Shown piece after piece: positions 22,994-35,111 of a stretch of DNA of 64,000 bases. Made by a program: the position numbers and the translations under genes. The DNA comes from Ichthyophthirius multifiliis (Eukaryota; Ciliophora; Oligohymenophorea; Hymenostomatida): positions 1 through 64,000 of the forward strand of contig NW_004085885.1 of the NCBI RefSeq assembly GCF_000220395.1. Reading direction: 5' to 3'. How positions within the stretch are numbered: position 1 is the stretch's first letter; every line of letters begins with the position of its first letter. The notes under the pieces were generated by a model. The model had not been told where the DNA came from, did no database searches, and worked only from the letters and a program-made list of their open reading frames with translations.

Positions 22994-24913
22994 TCAATCG
23001 AAAAAATTGTATTTATTTTATAAAAGGATACACATTTCTAAATATTTTATAAGTTTTTCACATTTAATCTTGTCATAGTTTATATAATTTTATTTGATAA
23101 ATTCTTTAGCACCTTTCATCCAAAAATTAAATTAGGATATATTATTATTAAAACTTAAAAGGATGCATTCATTATCTAAAATAGAATAAATATTATTTTA
23201 ATTCAAAATCCAATTAAATAGAAGAGATATGCAAGTTTAATAATTCTATTAACTTTGAATAAATGTACTTGTATACTAATAATTTTTTTACCATTTAATT
23301 AGAAAATCAGTAATTTTCCTAACAAAATTTTCAGTTTAATAATCAAAAAGCGTATAAAAGTCATTTTAAGGAAATAATTTTATTTTTATTTTTTAAATTT
23401 GCATTTTGGTATCAATTATGTATTTTAAATTATTATTTTTTAAATTTTTAATAAGAAATACTTCAAGTAAGTCAAAAAATTTTTCATTGAAATTAAATTA
23501 TATTAAACATTTTATATTTTCCATCATTTCCGAAAAAGGTTTATTTTTATAAAAAAAAGCAAAAAGTTAATTAAAAAATAATAAAAAGTCTCCTTATTTA
23601 TTTTTAAAAAAAGAAACAAGTTCATATTCTAGGCTTATCCTACTACATAAAATTTCAATTTTTTCATATAAAAAATCAAAGAGGAAAAATCTTAATTCTT
23701 CCATTTTTTTAATCACATCATCTTTGGCAATAAATTTACTTTCTTCAAAAATTTCCCAAGTAATTCGTTTTATAATAAAAAAATCATAATAATTTAATGA
23801 CGGTAAGTTTTTCTTTATAATTTTTGCGAACATATAAATTCGTTCTTTCTCATTATTAATTAGAGAGCAATAAAAAGGCAAAATATATTAATTTATTATA
23901 TTTTCTTGATTTTATTTGTTTAATTTTCCTATATTATTTTCTTAGCTATGGTATTCATTATATATTATTATCCCTTTTTGGATAAGAAATTTTATATAAC
24001 TAAATCCTCCGAGTCTTTCAATTGAAGTATCGGGTAGAATATATTTTTTTATTAATAACTTAAGATTTTTTATAAAGTTAGAAATATCTTTTTCCTTACA
24101 AATTGATTATAAAAACTATAAAATCTACATATAAATAGGATGCATTATTTCGCTTGGAATTTTTTATAGGAAAAATAATGGGACATCATCATTTTTATTA
24201 TTTGTTTCGTTTTTAGTTAAAAAGTTTAATTTTTAATTAAAATTTTCTATTGAAAAATCAATAAAAGACATTATAAAAAATATGAATTTTTCTTAATTTA
24301 ATTAACATTTTTTTTCCATTAAAACTACAAGCTTTTCATTTAATTTTAAGTAATTTTCTAAGTATTATTTAAGCTCATTTTATGCATTTTTAATTATTTC
24401 TAAATTTTAATTTTCTTAATTAGTTATTACCTCCCTCTCATACATATTAATATTCATAACTGAAGGGATGTAACTTAAACTTCCTTTTGTTGCTTCTTAA
24501 TCTTGATTATTTTAATTTGCTATTTTTTCTATATTCAAATCTTGGCACGATTTATATTATTTAGTTTTCTTATATGAAAAGTCTTAAAAACTTCCAATAA
24601 TATCAGGTTTATTTATCTTTTAAGGCGATAAAGCATTACTTTTATCTAAATGAGCTTTTACTAATTATCTCTATATACTTAAATGATTAAAATTTAAGTC
24701 TTTTGTTTAATTTTAATGATTAGATAAAATTAATGATGCGTGGCATAATTTTTAATAAGATTTGTGTTTTTTATGTCGGAAATACTCTTTTTAATGCTAT
24801 TTCATTTAAATGATTGGATATGAATTTTATTATTATATATATTTTTAAGAATAAATATTTTGAACGGAAGGAAGATTAATTCTGGATTCAAATTATATGT
24901 CTCTTTTTTTCAT
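22994..24913 (-). CDS. Unknown intronless protein of 639 residues
   Basis: A single frame of 640 codons from ATG 24913 (MKKRDIQFESRINLPSVQNI) to TGA 22994-22996, without introns. The N-terminal 150 residues are polar, Lys/Ser/Asn-rich and probably disordered. From about residue 190 it becomes regular and helical (NLEIIKNAQNELKQYLEN), and the rest is a long alpha-helical body with many aromatic residues, such as YYDFFIIKRITWEIFEESKF and LISRISLEYELVSFFKNK-like stretches. There is no transmembrane segment, signal peptide or catalytic motif I can name. The helical body could be an alpha-solenoid, but no repeat register is obvious. It is real by length, uniform composition and a clean start and stop. 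Confidence 0.75.
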
Positions 24914-25245
24914 TTATTAATAGATATATTAATTATAGGGTTCTTATAATTTATTTTAAAAATAAATATATGAGATTGATAATAAATCTATAATTATATT
25001 AATATAATAAATTATGTAAAATAATTATTAGATATTAAAAAAAAAATTGATATTATAATTAAAATATAACAATTTATATAATTTTATAAATTATAATTAT
25101 TTAATTATATTAATAGTATTTTATTTAAAATAAAATTGCATGTACTTTTTTTATCTTTCTTTTTTAATTTTTTATCAATTTAATTAATTTAATTGTTTAG
25201 TAATAATTAAATATATATATATATATATAAATATAAAACTGAAAA
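24914..25245. promoter_or_regulatory. Divergent intergenic region (shared upstream sequence)
   Basis: A 330-base AT-rich spacer between two divergently transcribed genes, so both promoters should be here. It includes a short (AT)n run at about 25211-25229. No specific site is recognisable. Confidence 0.4.
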
Positions 25246-27679
25246 ATGTCAAATATTTAATTTCCAGATGTATTTTTCTATTTTAAAATATGCAATAATA
25301 TATTCTTATTTTTATAAATAGATAAATGCAACAAAAGCCTAATATAATTACAGAATTTAGGATAAAAAGAAGCACCTTTATTAAACTAGTCTAATTAGTA
25401 CTGCAACGAACCAAAATAGTAGTGTTTTAAGTACTTATAATTAAAATTATTTAAATCAATCACAAAGTAATGTAGCTTTAAGATGCATTGATAAATATTA
25501 TAAGTATTAAAAATTAAATATATTTACATTTATGTTATTTTATTTACTGTATAATTTATTTTTTCTATAAAAATTAAAATAAAATTTAGAACAAGTGATG
25601 TTTATGATATATTAGGGCATTAAAAAGAATAATATCCTGAAATATCAAATACTGAAAAAGTTATATTTTTTTGTTATTTATAATTAGCCCATAAATAAAA
25701 AAATATTAAATAGATAATTCATTAATAAAAGGAAGTCCATAATAACTTAAATGGTCTTAAAAAGTCATTTAATTTATTAAGAAATACATCTAATTAAAGG
25801 GAAAAAGATATTTAAAAAATGAGAGTAAAATATTATAATAGAATATAATTAAATTAAAAATAAAAAAAAAGAGTGAACTTGCGACAATGACATTATAAGA
25901 ATAAGCTTATATTAATAAATAAGAATAAAATTAATTAGTAAATAAAAATAAAATTAATATAAAATATAATCATATAAATTAAAATAAGACACTATAACAA
26001 TTACATGAAGATTATGAAAAAACTAAGCAAATGTAATTGGATGCAGAAATGAATATGAAAACATATGAGCATATGTTAAATAGAATGAAAGTATATATTT
26101 AAAATAAAAATAAATAATTATTTATACAATTAAAATTTAAATATTAATTTTTTTTTCTTTTTTTTTTTTTCAAAGAATGACATAATATCTTACCAACTTA
26201 GAGCTTATGGAACAAAAGATATTTTAAATTTAGGCGAAAGTGTTTTATAGAGTGCAAATTAAAGAAATTATAAAGTACATTAAAAATAAAAGAAAACTTA
26301 GCTTGCACTTAATGATGTATTATAGGTAATTCTTTTTTTTATTTTTATTTTATTGCAAAATTTTTATATTTTAGACAATCGAACAAGGATAAAATAACAG
26401 AAAATAAAACTTAGATGGATTTAAAAAAAGCTTGTCTGAAAAATAGGATTTAGAAAAGTAAAGGGAAGATAGAATTAAAAGATAGTTAGAAATAGCAGAA
26501 ATTGCTGCAAATGATATAAGAGATTAAAATTTAGTAATTTTTTATATTTATTTTTTTAATTACTTAAAATAAAGAAAAAATGGAGAAAACTATTCTTAGT
26601 TCATAATTTCATGAGCACTTTTTTAAAAAGAAAAATGGAAAGAGAAATGAACAAATATTAAGAAATGGAATAAGGATTTTAAAAAATTAAAGCCGGAACA
26701 GTAAAAATATATATTTTTTATATTTTTGTTAATAATAAATAAATAAAAAAAGGGAATTACAGACGCTGGTGAGATAGTTTAGAAATTCTTAAATCGAGAA
26801 TAAACTTATAGTCATTTATTAATATCAATTTCAGATTATGAAAAGAAAATAGAACACTTAAAAAAATATAATGAAGAGTTAAGAAATAAATTACATAAGC
26901 TTAAATCTGAAATAATTCCTACTGATAAATAAGAAAGTAAATAAGCAAAGCTTTAAATAGATGAAATATATTAAAAATACACTGAAGTAAATGATAAATC
27001 TGAACATTGTAATCTGATAGAATTTAGAGTTTATGAATGGATGTTAAGGACATTAATGAAATTAGAAAGAGTTTTTTTTATAATTTTTTTTTTTTTATTT
27101 TTTTATTTTATATATTTAAGTGTATTGGAAGTAAAAATAAATCTCTTTAATAATACTAAACAGAATTTCCTAAAAATGCATTATCTGAAATTCTCTAAAA
27201 AATTGCAACTATTCTTCGTGATAATTTAATTCCTTTAGATAAACCTGAAGTATTTATTTATCAAAATATTTTTTTTTTTTTTTTTTTCAAGCAAAAAGTT
27301 TTTTTATTTTTTATTTTTAGTAAATAGAAAATGTAACAAAAGCATAATATACTTCTAAAATAGCAACCGATATTTCAGTTTTGAAATGCCTAAATAGAGT
27401 AATACCTATTTTTGAAGATAAAAGTTATAGACATAACTATTCTTCTGAACATTAAAACGAACATGAAAATTCTGAAAATATTGGCGGCTAATTATCTTAA
27501 AGAAGCTAAAATAATGAAGAAAGTGAAGACGAAGAAAGTAAATATTTATTTATTTTAATTATAATAGACTTTTTAATAATTTTTTTAAAGATTTTGAAAA
27601 AATAGAAAATGAAAATGTAAGGTAATTAAGATATGAAACTAAACACGAATAAAGTTAAATTAAATAGGGCAAAAGTTGA
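25246..27679 (+). CDS. Coiled-coil protein of the outer dynein arm docking type
   Basis: Starts MSNIQFPD at 25246 and is split by about ten short introns; it ends at TGA 27677-27679. The body is a long coiled coil (HQKEVHNNLNGLKKSFNLLR; later EKKIEHLKKYNEELRNKLHK). The segment GITDAGEIVQKFLNREQTYS near 26755-26815 matches the conserved 'G(I/V)xDxxE(I/V)xxKFLxxExT' stretch of axonemal docking proteins such as ODA1/CCDC114/CCDC63 and ODA10/CCDC151. Those proteins hold outer dynein arms on doublet microtubules or help assemble them. After the coiled coil comes a globular stretch (LIEFRVYEWMLRTLMKLER) and an acidic tail (NNEESEDEES). Membership of the family is fairly secure; which paralogue it is, I cannot say. 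A ciliary role fits the organism. Confidence 0.7.
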
Positions 27680-27980
27680 TAATTTTAAAATCAAAAATGA
27701 ATATTTAAAAATATTAAAGTATATACAAATTTAAAAATATTTATATATACTTTTCAATGTATTTAGGATTATTTATAATCTTTTATAAGTATTAAAAAAG
27801 AAATAAATATTCACAAATAATAAAATATAAATCATTTTTTTAATTAGATTATAATTATATATTAAATCATTTTCTTATAATTATTTATTTTTTATGCATT
27901 TAACAATATTTATTAATTTATATATCTGTAAAAAAAAAAAAAAAAAATTAAAAAATTAAAAAAATTTATTAAAATACAGT
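27680..27980. other. Convergent intergenic spacer
   Basis: AT-rich 3' flanks of two convergent genes, with a run of about 17 A near 27930-27946. Nothing else seen. Confidence 0.4.
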
Positions 27981-29580
27981 TCACTTTTTTGTTAAAATCT
28001 CTTTTACAATTAAAGTCGAATAGTTTAATATTCTATGCTTTTTAAGGGATCTATTTTTTATGAATTTAATTTTTTTATAAAATCTATCTAAATGTACACA
28101 AACACTTCCACATTCTCTATGTTTAATCAAAACTTTGCTAAATATATTAACAAACTAATCAAAGTTTAGATCATTATAATCTATTTTTTATGTAAGATTT
28201 TATTCTTCATTATGACCGTCAAAACCTATTTCTTTTATCCAATTCATATCTAAACCACCATTTTAAAGATGTAAATAAATTTCTCTTTTTAAATTAAAAA
28301 TTTTTTAAATATATAATTTTTATTTTATTTTTAAAAAAAATACTTTATGTTTTCGAATTCAAATCCTTATATATTATTTATATTTTCTTCTGTTTTAATA
28401 TTATTTTAGCTATTAGAAGTAATTTTTATTAATTTAGCTGATTTAGAAGATAATTATTAAGGATTATTTGGTAAAGTTTCTATATTTGTTAAAGTTTATT
28501 ATTTATTTGATAAATTAAATGGTTTTTATTAATTATAGTTATGATATAAAATCTGATTATAGACTTATTATTTTTTATTAATAATTTCTTTAATTTAAGC
28601 CGATTTTCCTTTTATTTTTTTTACCTCAAATTAATCAGTAGATTAAAATTATAAATCCTTTAAAGAAATCGCATTGTTTTGGGTTTTGTTTTTAGTATCA
28701 TTTTATTCACTATTATAATCTTCAAATTAATTAATACTATAGTTTTCAAAGGTCTTAATATTGCCAGATAAATATGAGGTTTTAGATAAATTAGTATTGC
28801 TATTTTTTTATGTTTAGTTATTTTGAAATACATTTGGATATTCATTATTATTTTTTATTTAGTTAGAAAAAGTTACTTTATTATTTTTTATTTTAAATTA
28901 CTTATATTGTGATTATTATTATTCAATTTTTGTTTGTGTTTTATTTTAGTTTCCTTCATCTTATTCTATTTATTCACTATTTTTTTAAAAATGTTATTTG
29001 ATAAACAAAGCGTTAAATAAATTTTATATTATTGAAGGTCTTTAAGGATTTTCATAATGTTACATTTCATTTAATATTGCTAAAGATTATTAAATTTATT
29101 TATTCTCATCAATTTTAAACTACTATATTATGTTCTATATATTAGAAATGTTTTTTTGTGAATCTTTGATAGTATTTTATTAAATATTTTCATTTTAATT
29201 TTAGTCATTTTCTAATTAATATAATGAGTTTTAATTTTTTTCATAAGTATCTAAAGTTTCTAGGTCAAATTCATTTTTATTAATTTTTACATTAATTTTA
29301 TTATCTAATAATTCATTATTTTCATCTCCATGTAGGTCATTAATTTAGGTATTATTATTAGATTAAACTTATGATTATTCATAGGTTTTTTTTTACTATT
29401 CATTATAATTTAGAATATTGTTAGAAAATTTAATTTATGATTGAGTTAATAAATTATTATTTGAGTTTCGAATTTTATTAATTTATTATAATTTTAAATT
29501 TTTTTATTAGTTTATTGAATTATCAAATTAATAATCAACTATTTTTTGCATCTAATTTTATTATTATTCAAAATGAAAAC

Positions 29581-29636
<56 letters not shown>

Positions 29637-31367
29637 TTATTATCATTATTATCTTTATTGTTTTTATTATCATTATTATTATTGTCATTATTATTTTTAC
29701 TTGAGTTTTATATTATTGATTTTTTTTTAACTTACATATACTCTTCATTATTTTGTATATATTCTTTATTCTATGTTTTTAATTCTTGTATTTCTTTTTC
29801 TTTTTTTTTTTTTTTTTGAATTTAATAATATTTTTTTTTATTAATACCAACGAAATCTTTAAAATTTTATTTTTTTTCATAGCTGTCTTAAAATTTGTAA
29901 ATAGATTGGTTTTACTATTAGTTTGGTGTATAATATTTATTCCATTTTAATAAATAATTTTATTTATTTAACTAATTAACTTCATTAGTTTGATTATTTT
30001 AATTTTGATTTTATTCTATATTATTTACTGGTGTTTATATATTTGTATTTAATTGAATATTTGATATAATTGAATTTCTTCTGTTTTATTAATTTTAAAG
30101 AAAATCTATTTTTTTTTAAAGAATAGCAATTTATTTTACTTAATCTTCAATTTTATTATTTAAATCTTTTACTTATTAATCTTAAACAATAAATTATGCT
30201 TATTATTATTTTTCTAAAATATCTTATTTGCTGTTTTATTATTTATTTATTTTCATTTAATTAATTTCTTTTTCTAATTAATTTTTTATATTATCTTTAT
30301 AATCTAATTATCTTTCTAAATCATAAACTTTTTTATTAAACGCTAAAAGCTATTTTTCATAATCTTGAACAAAAGATCCTACAATTTAAGTCTTTAATTT
30401 TATATTATGATTTAAATTATAAAAATGTAATTAAATACTTGGACTTCAGTGACTTTAGTTTTTTTTTATTTATCGAATTTCTTAAAAATATACTTTAGAA
30501 CAGAATTAAGCTTTTATTTTGTACTTTTATCCATATTTTAGCTTACTTCATCAATCATTTAATTTATTTTTTATAGATTTGCTTAAGAAATCATATTTTT
30601 TATATTTTAACTTTCTATTAATTAAAAAAAAAAAAAATTCTTATAATATAGTTATATTACTTTCCTATATTTCTTCCATAAAATTTGTATCAATATTATT
30701 TATTTAATTATTAAGTTATTTAATACTATTTAAAATATATTTATCTGCTTTTGATTCTTTTATATTTATAAACTTCCTCTTCTCCATTAAAATATTAAAA
30801 AATTATTCTTTCGTCATTAAATCTTCTTGAAAAATCGGATCTAATTGTTTTTTTTCTAGTTCAGATAATTTATACTTCACCTATTCTAAATCTACAGTTC
30901 CCTTCATTACTTTAATTTTATACCTTGAAAGCTTTTAAAATTCTTCCACATCGAATTATTTAAAAGGTTCATTGTCATTATTTAAAGAGTTACACTCTAA
31001 ATAATTCATAAAACACTTTATTTAAGTAAATAGTAAAACTCTACAAGTTATTTAAAGGTTTCCAATAAAATTAGACATTAATTTATATTCTTCTGTATTG
31101 AATTCATTTTTTATTTCTTCTATACATTCATAAAAAATATTGAATTAGTTCTTCATATATATTATGTATTCTTTATTTAATGTTATATATTCAGTATCAG
31201 GATATTTAGCATTAAACTTAAAACGGAGTTATGCAAATATTTAACAACTTTATTCTAGCATTTTTTCTAATTGACTTTTTTTAACGATTTGAAAATTATA
31301 TGTTCATGTTTTTTTTGAATTTATATATTTAACTTTACTTGCTAAAGTCAGGATTTAATTATTGCAT
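27981..31367 (-). CDS. Large Asn/Gln-rich coiled-coil protein, unknown
   Basis: Begins ATG 31367 (MQQLNPDFSNQLEKMLEQSC) after splicing out an intron near 31336-31269. The N-terminal 250 residues are helical and well-behaved (TEYITLNKEYIIYMKNQFNI; later VDLEQVKYKLSELEKKQLDP). The middle (30.4-28.4 kb) is a coiled coil followed by long Asn/Gln/Ser/Asp-rich low-complexity sequence, including a poly-Asn tract. The C-terminus regains order (MNWIKEIGFDGHNEEQNL, IFSKVLIKHRECGSVCVHLD) before TGA 27981-27983. A further intron is likely near 28330-28270. The short conserved-looking C-terminal block with Cys and Asp is the only hint of a folded domain. I recognise no family; a scaffold or cytoskeletal role is a guess. 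Confidence 0.6.
29581..29646. repeat. (TAT/ATT)n trinucleotide tract encoding poly-Asn on the minus strand
   Basis: About 22 trinucleotide units. On the minus strand, in the coding direction of the surrounding gene, it reads AAT repeats, giving a poly-asparagine run inside a low-complexity region. The plus-strand poly-Tyr frame is a shadow. Confidence 0.8.
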
Positions 31368-31783
31368 TTTTTTATTTATTTTTGGTATTATTATGATTAT
31401 TATTTAAGATAAATAAATTAAAAAAATATTAATTCTAATTATAATTAAAAAATAAAAATAAAGGATAATAAATACTATATATATTTTAAGGTAATTATTT
31501 TATAAAATTTAATTAACAATTTATTTTTTTAATCAAATAATATTTTATAATTTATATTTAAGATTATTTAATATTTTGTTTTAATATTTCTCTGTTTTTT
31601 TTATAAAAAAAATAAAAATTAGTTTATTTAAAATTTCGCATAATCCTATAAATTAAAATTATTTAATATTTAATCTAAATTTATAAAATATTTGTTAATC
31701 TTTTTTTTTTATTTTATAAATAAAAATTAAAACTATTTGAAAAAATTACATCAAATAAATTGTATAGTATTAAAAAATAAAAC
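31368..31783. promoter_or_regulatory. Divergent intergenic region (shared upstream sequence)
   Basis: About 0.4 kb of AT-rich spacer between divergent genes. No coding frame and no named regulatory site. Confidence 0.4.
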
Positions 31784-32623
31784 ATGTCCATTATAACTTA
31801 AAATTATTTTAAATCAGCATTAAAAATAATCCCAAATCCATTTAAAGCTCACAAAAAGTTATGTGAAGATGCTGTTTATACTAGTTCTTCTTTATTATCA
31901 ATAGCAGATGGAGTATCTTCTTGGGAAAAATATGGAATAGATCCATCATAGCATAGCAATCAATTATTAGACAATATATAAAAAACATTTAATGAAAACA
32001 AATTATTATATATAACAGATCCAAAAAAATTATTAATAGATGCTAGCCAAAAAACATAGATAAAAGGTTCATCTACATGTTGTTTAATAACAATAGACAA
32101 TATATAACATAAAATTTACACCTCATATATAGGTGATTGTGGTTATGTTCTTTACCGTAAAAACGAAAGTGTAAAATAAAGACAATTTACTTAATTATTT
32201 TTATTAAATATAAAAAAGAAACCATTATATGTAAGTGAAGAATAAATAAAATATTTAAATATGCCTTATTAAATTGGATAATAAAATGATGACCCTGATG
32301 ATTCTATTTTTAATGAACATGATATTTAAAATAATGATATTCTTGTAATGGGATCTGATGGACTTTTTGATAATTTAGATTAGTTTTAAATTTATAAATG
32401 TATTAGACCTTTTTGGCAAATTTCTGACAATATTTAAGATATTTAGATAGTTTGTGATTTTATTGCTAAGTATGCATTTAAATTATCTCGAAACCCAACT
32501 TATTAATCTCCTTATGCAATTAAATGTAAGTAAAATTATAAAGATTATAGAGGAGGAAAGTAAGATGATATAAGTGTTATTGTAGCACAAATATAAATAC
32601 CAAATAAGTAATAATTTAATTGA
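31784..32623 (+). CDS. PTC7: PP2C-family phosphatase, PTC7/PPTC7 type
   Basis: A single exon of 279 codons from ATG 31784 to TGA 32621-32623. Metal-dependent serine/threonine phosphatase. Motifs in order: CEDAVY near residue 28, ADGVSSWEKYGIDPS near 41 (PTC7-type 'ADGVGGW...G.DP'), KGSSTCCLITI, SYIGDCGYVLYR, the LNMPYQIG block matching 'NTPYQL', MGSDGLFDNLDQ, and finally GGKQDDISVIVAQ. The acidic metal-binding residues of the PP2C fold (D29, D42, the D of GSDG and the DD of QDDIS) are all present, so it should be active. PTC7 relatives act in mitochondria on coenzyme Q and import proteins. Here the protein starts almost directly with the catalytic domain (MSIITQNYFKSALKIIPNPF), so a presequence is short or missing and the location is open. 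Confidence 0.9.
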
Positions 32624-32787
32624 TTATAATAAAAAAATTTTTAAGTATTATGTATTAAACTAAAAATATATATATATATATATATATAAATTTATAATAT
32701 AAAATAAAAATAAATTATTTATAAGAATATAATTTTATATATTTATTATATATAAATTAATTAATATTTTATAACCAATTTTTGCTA

Positions 32788-33696
32788 TCATTTAAGTAAT
32801 CCTTTAATACATATTCCTGTAAATCCTCCCCCAAATGCAGCTCCTATAGGACCTCCAGCAATAAAGCCTAAACCACACCCAACAGCTGTGCAAGCTAATT
32901 TAGCAATATTTCCTTCAAATTATTTTAATTGTTTATCTGCTTGATCAATTTAATTTTTTGCAGCATTAACATTTTAAGAAACCGATTCAGTATTATTTTT
33001 TATCTATTCTATTTATTATGTTTATTAAAAAATTTCTTCATTTAATTATTATGTAATATTTTTTATATGATAAGTTTCTTAAGTTAAATTTTAAAATTCT
33101 TTATTCAAATCATCTTCTTTATTATATTCAACTTCTCTTATTTCTTAAGATTAAAAAAAATTAGATATTTATTAATGATCATTTTAATCAATATTTTCTT
33201 TGTCTATAGTCATCTAATAAAAATTCATGTTTTCTCTTTACTTTTTCTCAAATTAAAATATTGACTTTTAACAATGTAAACAAAATTCATTATTTTCAGG
33301 ATTTTTTTTTAATTTTTATATTTCTTCCTTTAAAATTAATTTTGTTTTTTCGGCTTGATTATATATTTCTTGATTTTATATATTAATGTTTTATTTAAGT
33401 ATATTATTTAATTTATTTAATAAAAATTAGCATTATTCTATTTACAATTACTCCATATATATATTATGTTGTTTTTACAATTTTTAACTAAGCTTTTTTA
33501 TTTGTTGCCTTTTTTTACCAGCTTCTAATATTGATTCATTTTATTAAGAGATTTTGTAATTATCAAGCTATTTTTTTAAATTCAAAAGTTCCGTATATAA
33601 TAACCCTTTTTCTTCTAGACTTTATTCTTATGAAAATATTTCTATTTTAACTGAAATAATTTATTACAATTATTCAAATTATTAATTTTGAAGCAT
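32788..33696 (-). CDS. SNARE-like coiled-coil protein with glycine-rich C-terminal membrane hairpin
   Basis: A single exon of 302 codons from ATG 33696 (MLQNQQFEQLQQIISVKIEI) to TGA 32788-32790. Residues 1-190 are coiled coil with a CLHC motif around residue 145. Residues about 205-262 look like a Q-SNARE motif: LNEEIFQQTQQIEQIKNNTE followed by NVNAAKNQIDQADKQLKQ, with a Gln at the likely zero layer. The C-terminus (about 265-300) is CTAVGCGLGFIAGGPIGAAF then GGGFTGICIK, a Gly-zipper hydrophobic segment. That organisation resembles syntaxin-17, whose glycine-zipper hairpin inserts into autophagosome membranes. The SNARE assignment is by pattern only; a coiled-coil protein with a glycine-rich tail is the alternative. 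It ends 165 bases from the convergent PTC7 gene. Confidence 0.6.
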
Positions 33697-35111
33697 TTTT
33701 TTTAGTTCTTAATATTTTTATTTTTAAAATCAAAATTAATTGGGACTTTTAAAATTAAAATTAATTTTTATGTTTTTACAGGTATTAATATTAGTATTAA
33801 AGAAAATAAAAATATAATATATATTTTTTTTTTCTTGATATATAATTAAATTATAAATATTCTTTCAAAAAATATTATTATTGAAAATAAAAAGATCAAA
33901 ATATGATTAAGTAGTTGGAATATTTTAATAACTAATAATATTTTTATTTATTATAATATAAATATAATTAAAATAAAGACGAAATTATCATTTTGAATTT
34001 AAATTTATGTTAATAAAATATATATAAATTAAATATGTTGTTATGTAAAGATATATTTTTCAATTTATTTTATTAAGTTTGAGTTTTTATTTAATATTTT
34101 TTCTTAAATTTTTAAAATGTCTTTTTTTTTTATAATATTTTTAGTTTTTATTAATTTTTTTTTTTTTTTTTAATAATTAATATTTTAGTTTTATAAAAAT
34201 TAAACTATAAATAACAATTATTTTATTACTTATTTATATTTTTGTTATTTTATAAATATTATAATAATAAATTTTATATTTATTTAATAATATATTTATT
34301 AAATTTTATAAAAAATTAATATTTAATAGTACAATTTTATGTATTTTTAAAAATATTATTTATATATTAATAATTTTTTATTTTTTCTTATAATAATATG
34401 AATTTAATTTATTTTATGTTTATTTTTTAAAAAGCTTTAAATCTTTTAAAACTAACGTAAATTTCTCTAAAATAAATATACAATATTAGGAACAAATTAT
34501 ATTCGTTTACATATATACCATCAATTTTTTTTATTATTAAATATAATTTTAATTTACTAATAATATATGACATGTTTATATAATATTAAACAACCATTAC
34601 CTTTCGATTTACTTTTATATTAACTCTAGAAAAGTATATATTTGTAAAATAGTTTGTTTTTGTAATAATTTTCATATTATATATTGGATATTTCGAAAAA
34701 TATTTAACTTTGCTATTTTATTATATATTTATTAATATTTTCCTTATTTTTTAATATTAGAATTATTTTTTTTTAAGAATTTTCGAAATCAAAAATTTTA
34801 ATTAAATTATAGTGTTTTTAAATAATATAAATGGTTATTTTTATTTAAAAAATAGAAATAATTTAATAATTATTTTTATAAATATAAAAATTAGAAATTT
34901 ATTTGAAAACACGTTTTGTTTAATAATAATTTAATGTTAAATACCAATAAAAAATTATTATTAAATTACACGTGTGAAACAATATATATATATATATCTT
35001 TATTTAAATAAAATAAAATATAATTTATATTATATATATAAAAATTAATTTCAAAACTTTAATTGTATATTTTATTATTTTAAAATAATATTTTTAATTA
35101 AAAAAAAAAAA
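33697..35111. promoter_or_regulatory. Long divergent intergenic region upstream of GRP94
   Basis: About 1.4 kb, AT-rich, with no coding frame or RNA gene. It contains the promoters of the SNARE-like gene and the ER HSP90 gene, with a short (AT)n run just before the latter. Confidence 0.4.
34777..34787. promoter_or_regulatory. Possible heat-shock-element-like palindrome
   Basis: GAATTTTCGAA has the inverted GAA/TTC arrangement of a heat shock element, about 330 bases upstream of the HSP90 start. Only two clean pentamers are present. Such strings are expected fairly often in AT-rich DNA, so this is weak. Confidence 0.15.

Noticed and set aside
29515-29730. Plus-strand frame with a long poly-tyrosine run
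   Set aside because: It is the antisense of a poly-Asn tract in the minus-strand coiled-coil gene and has no independent support.
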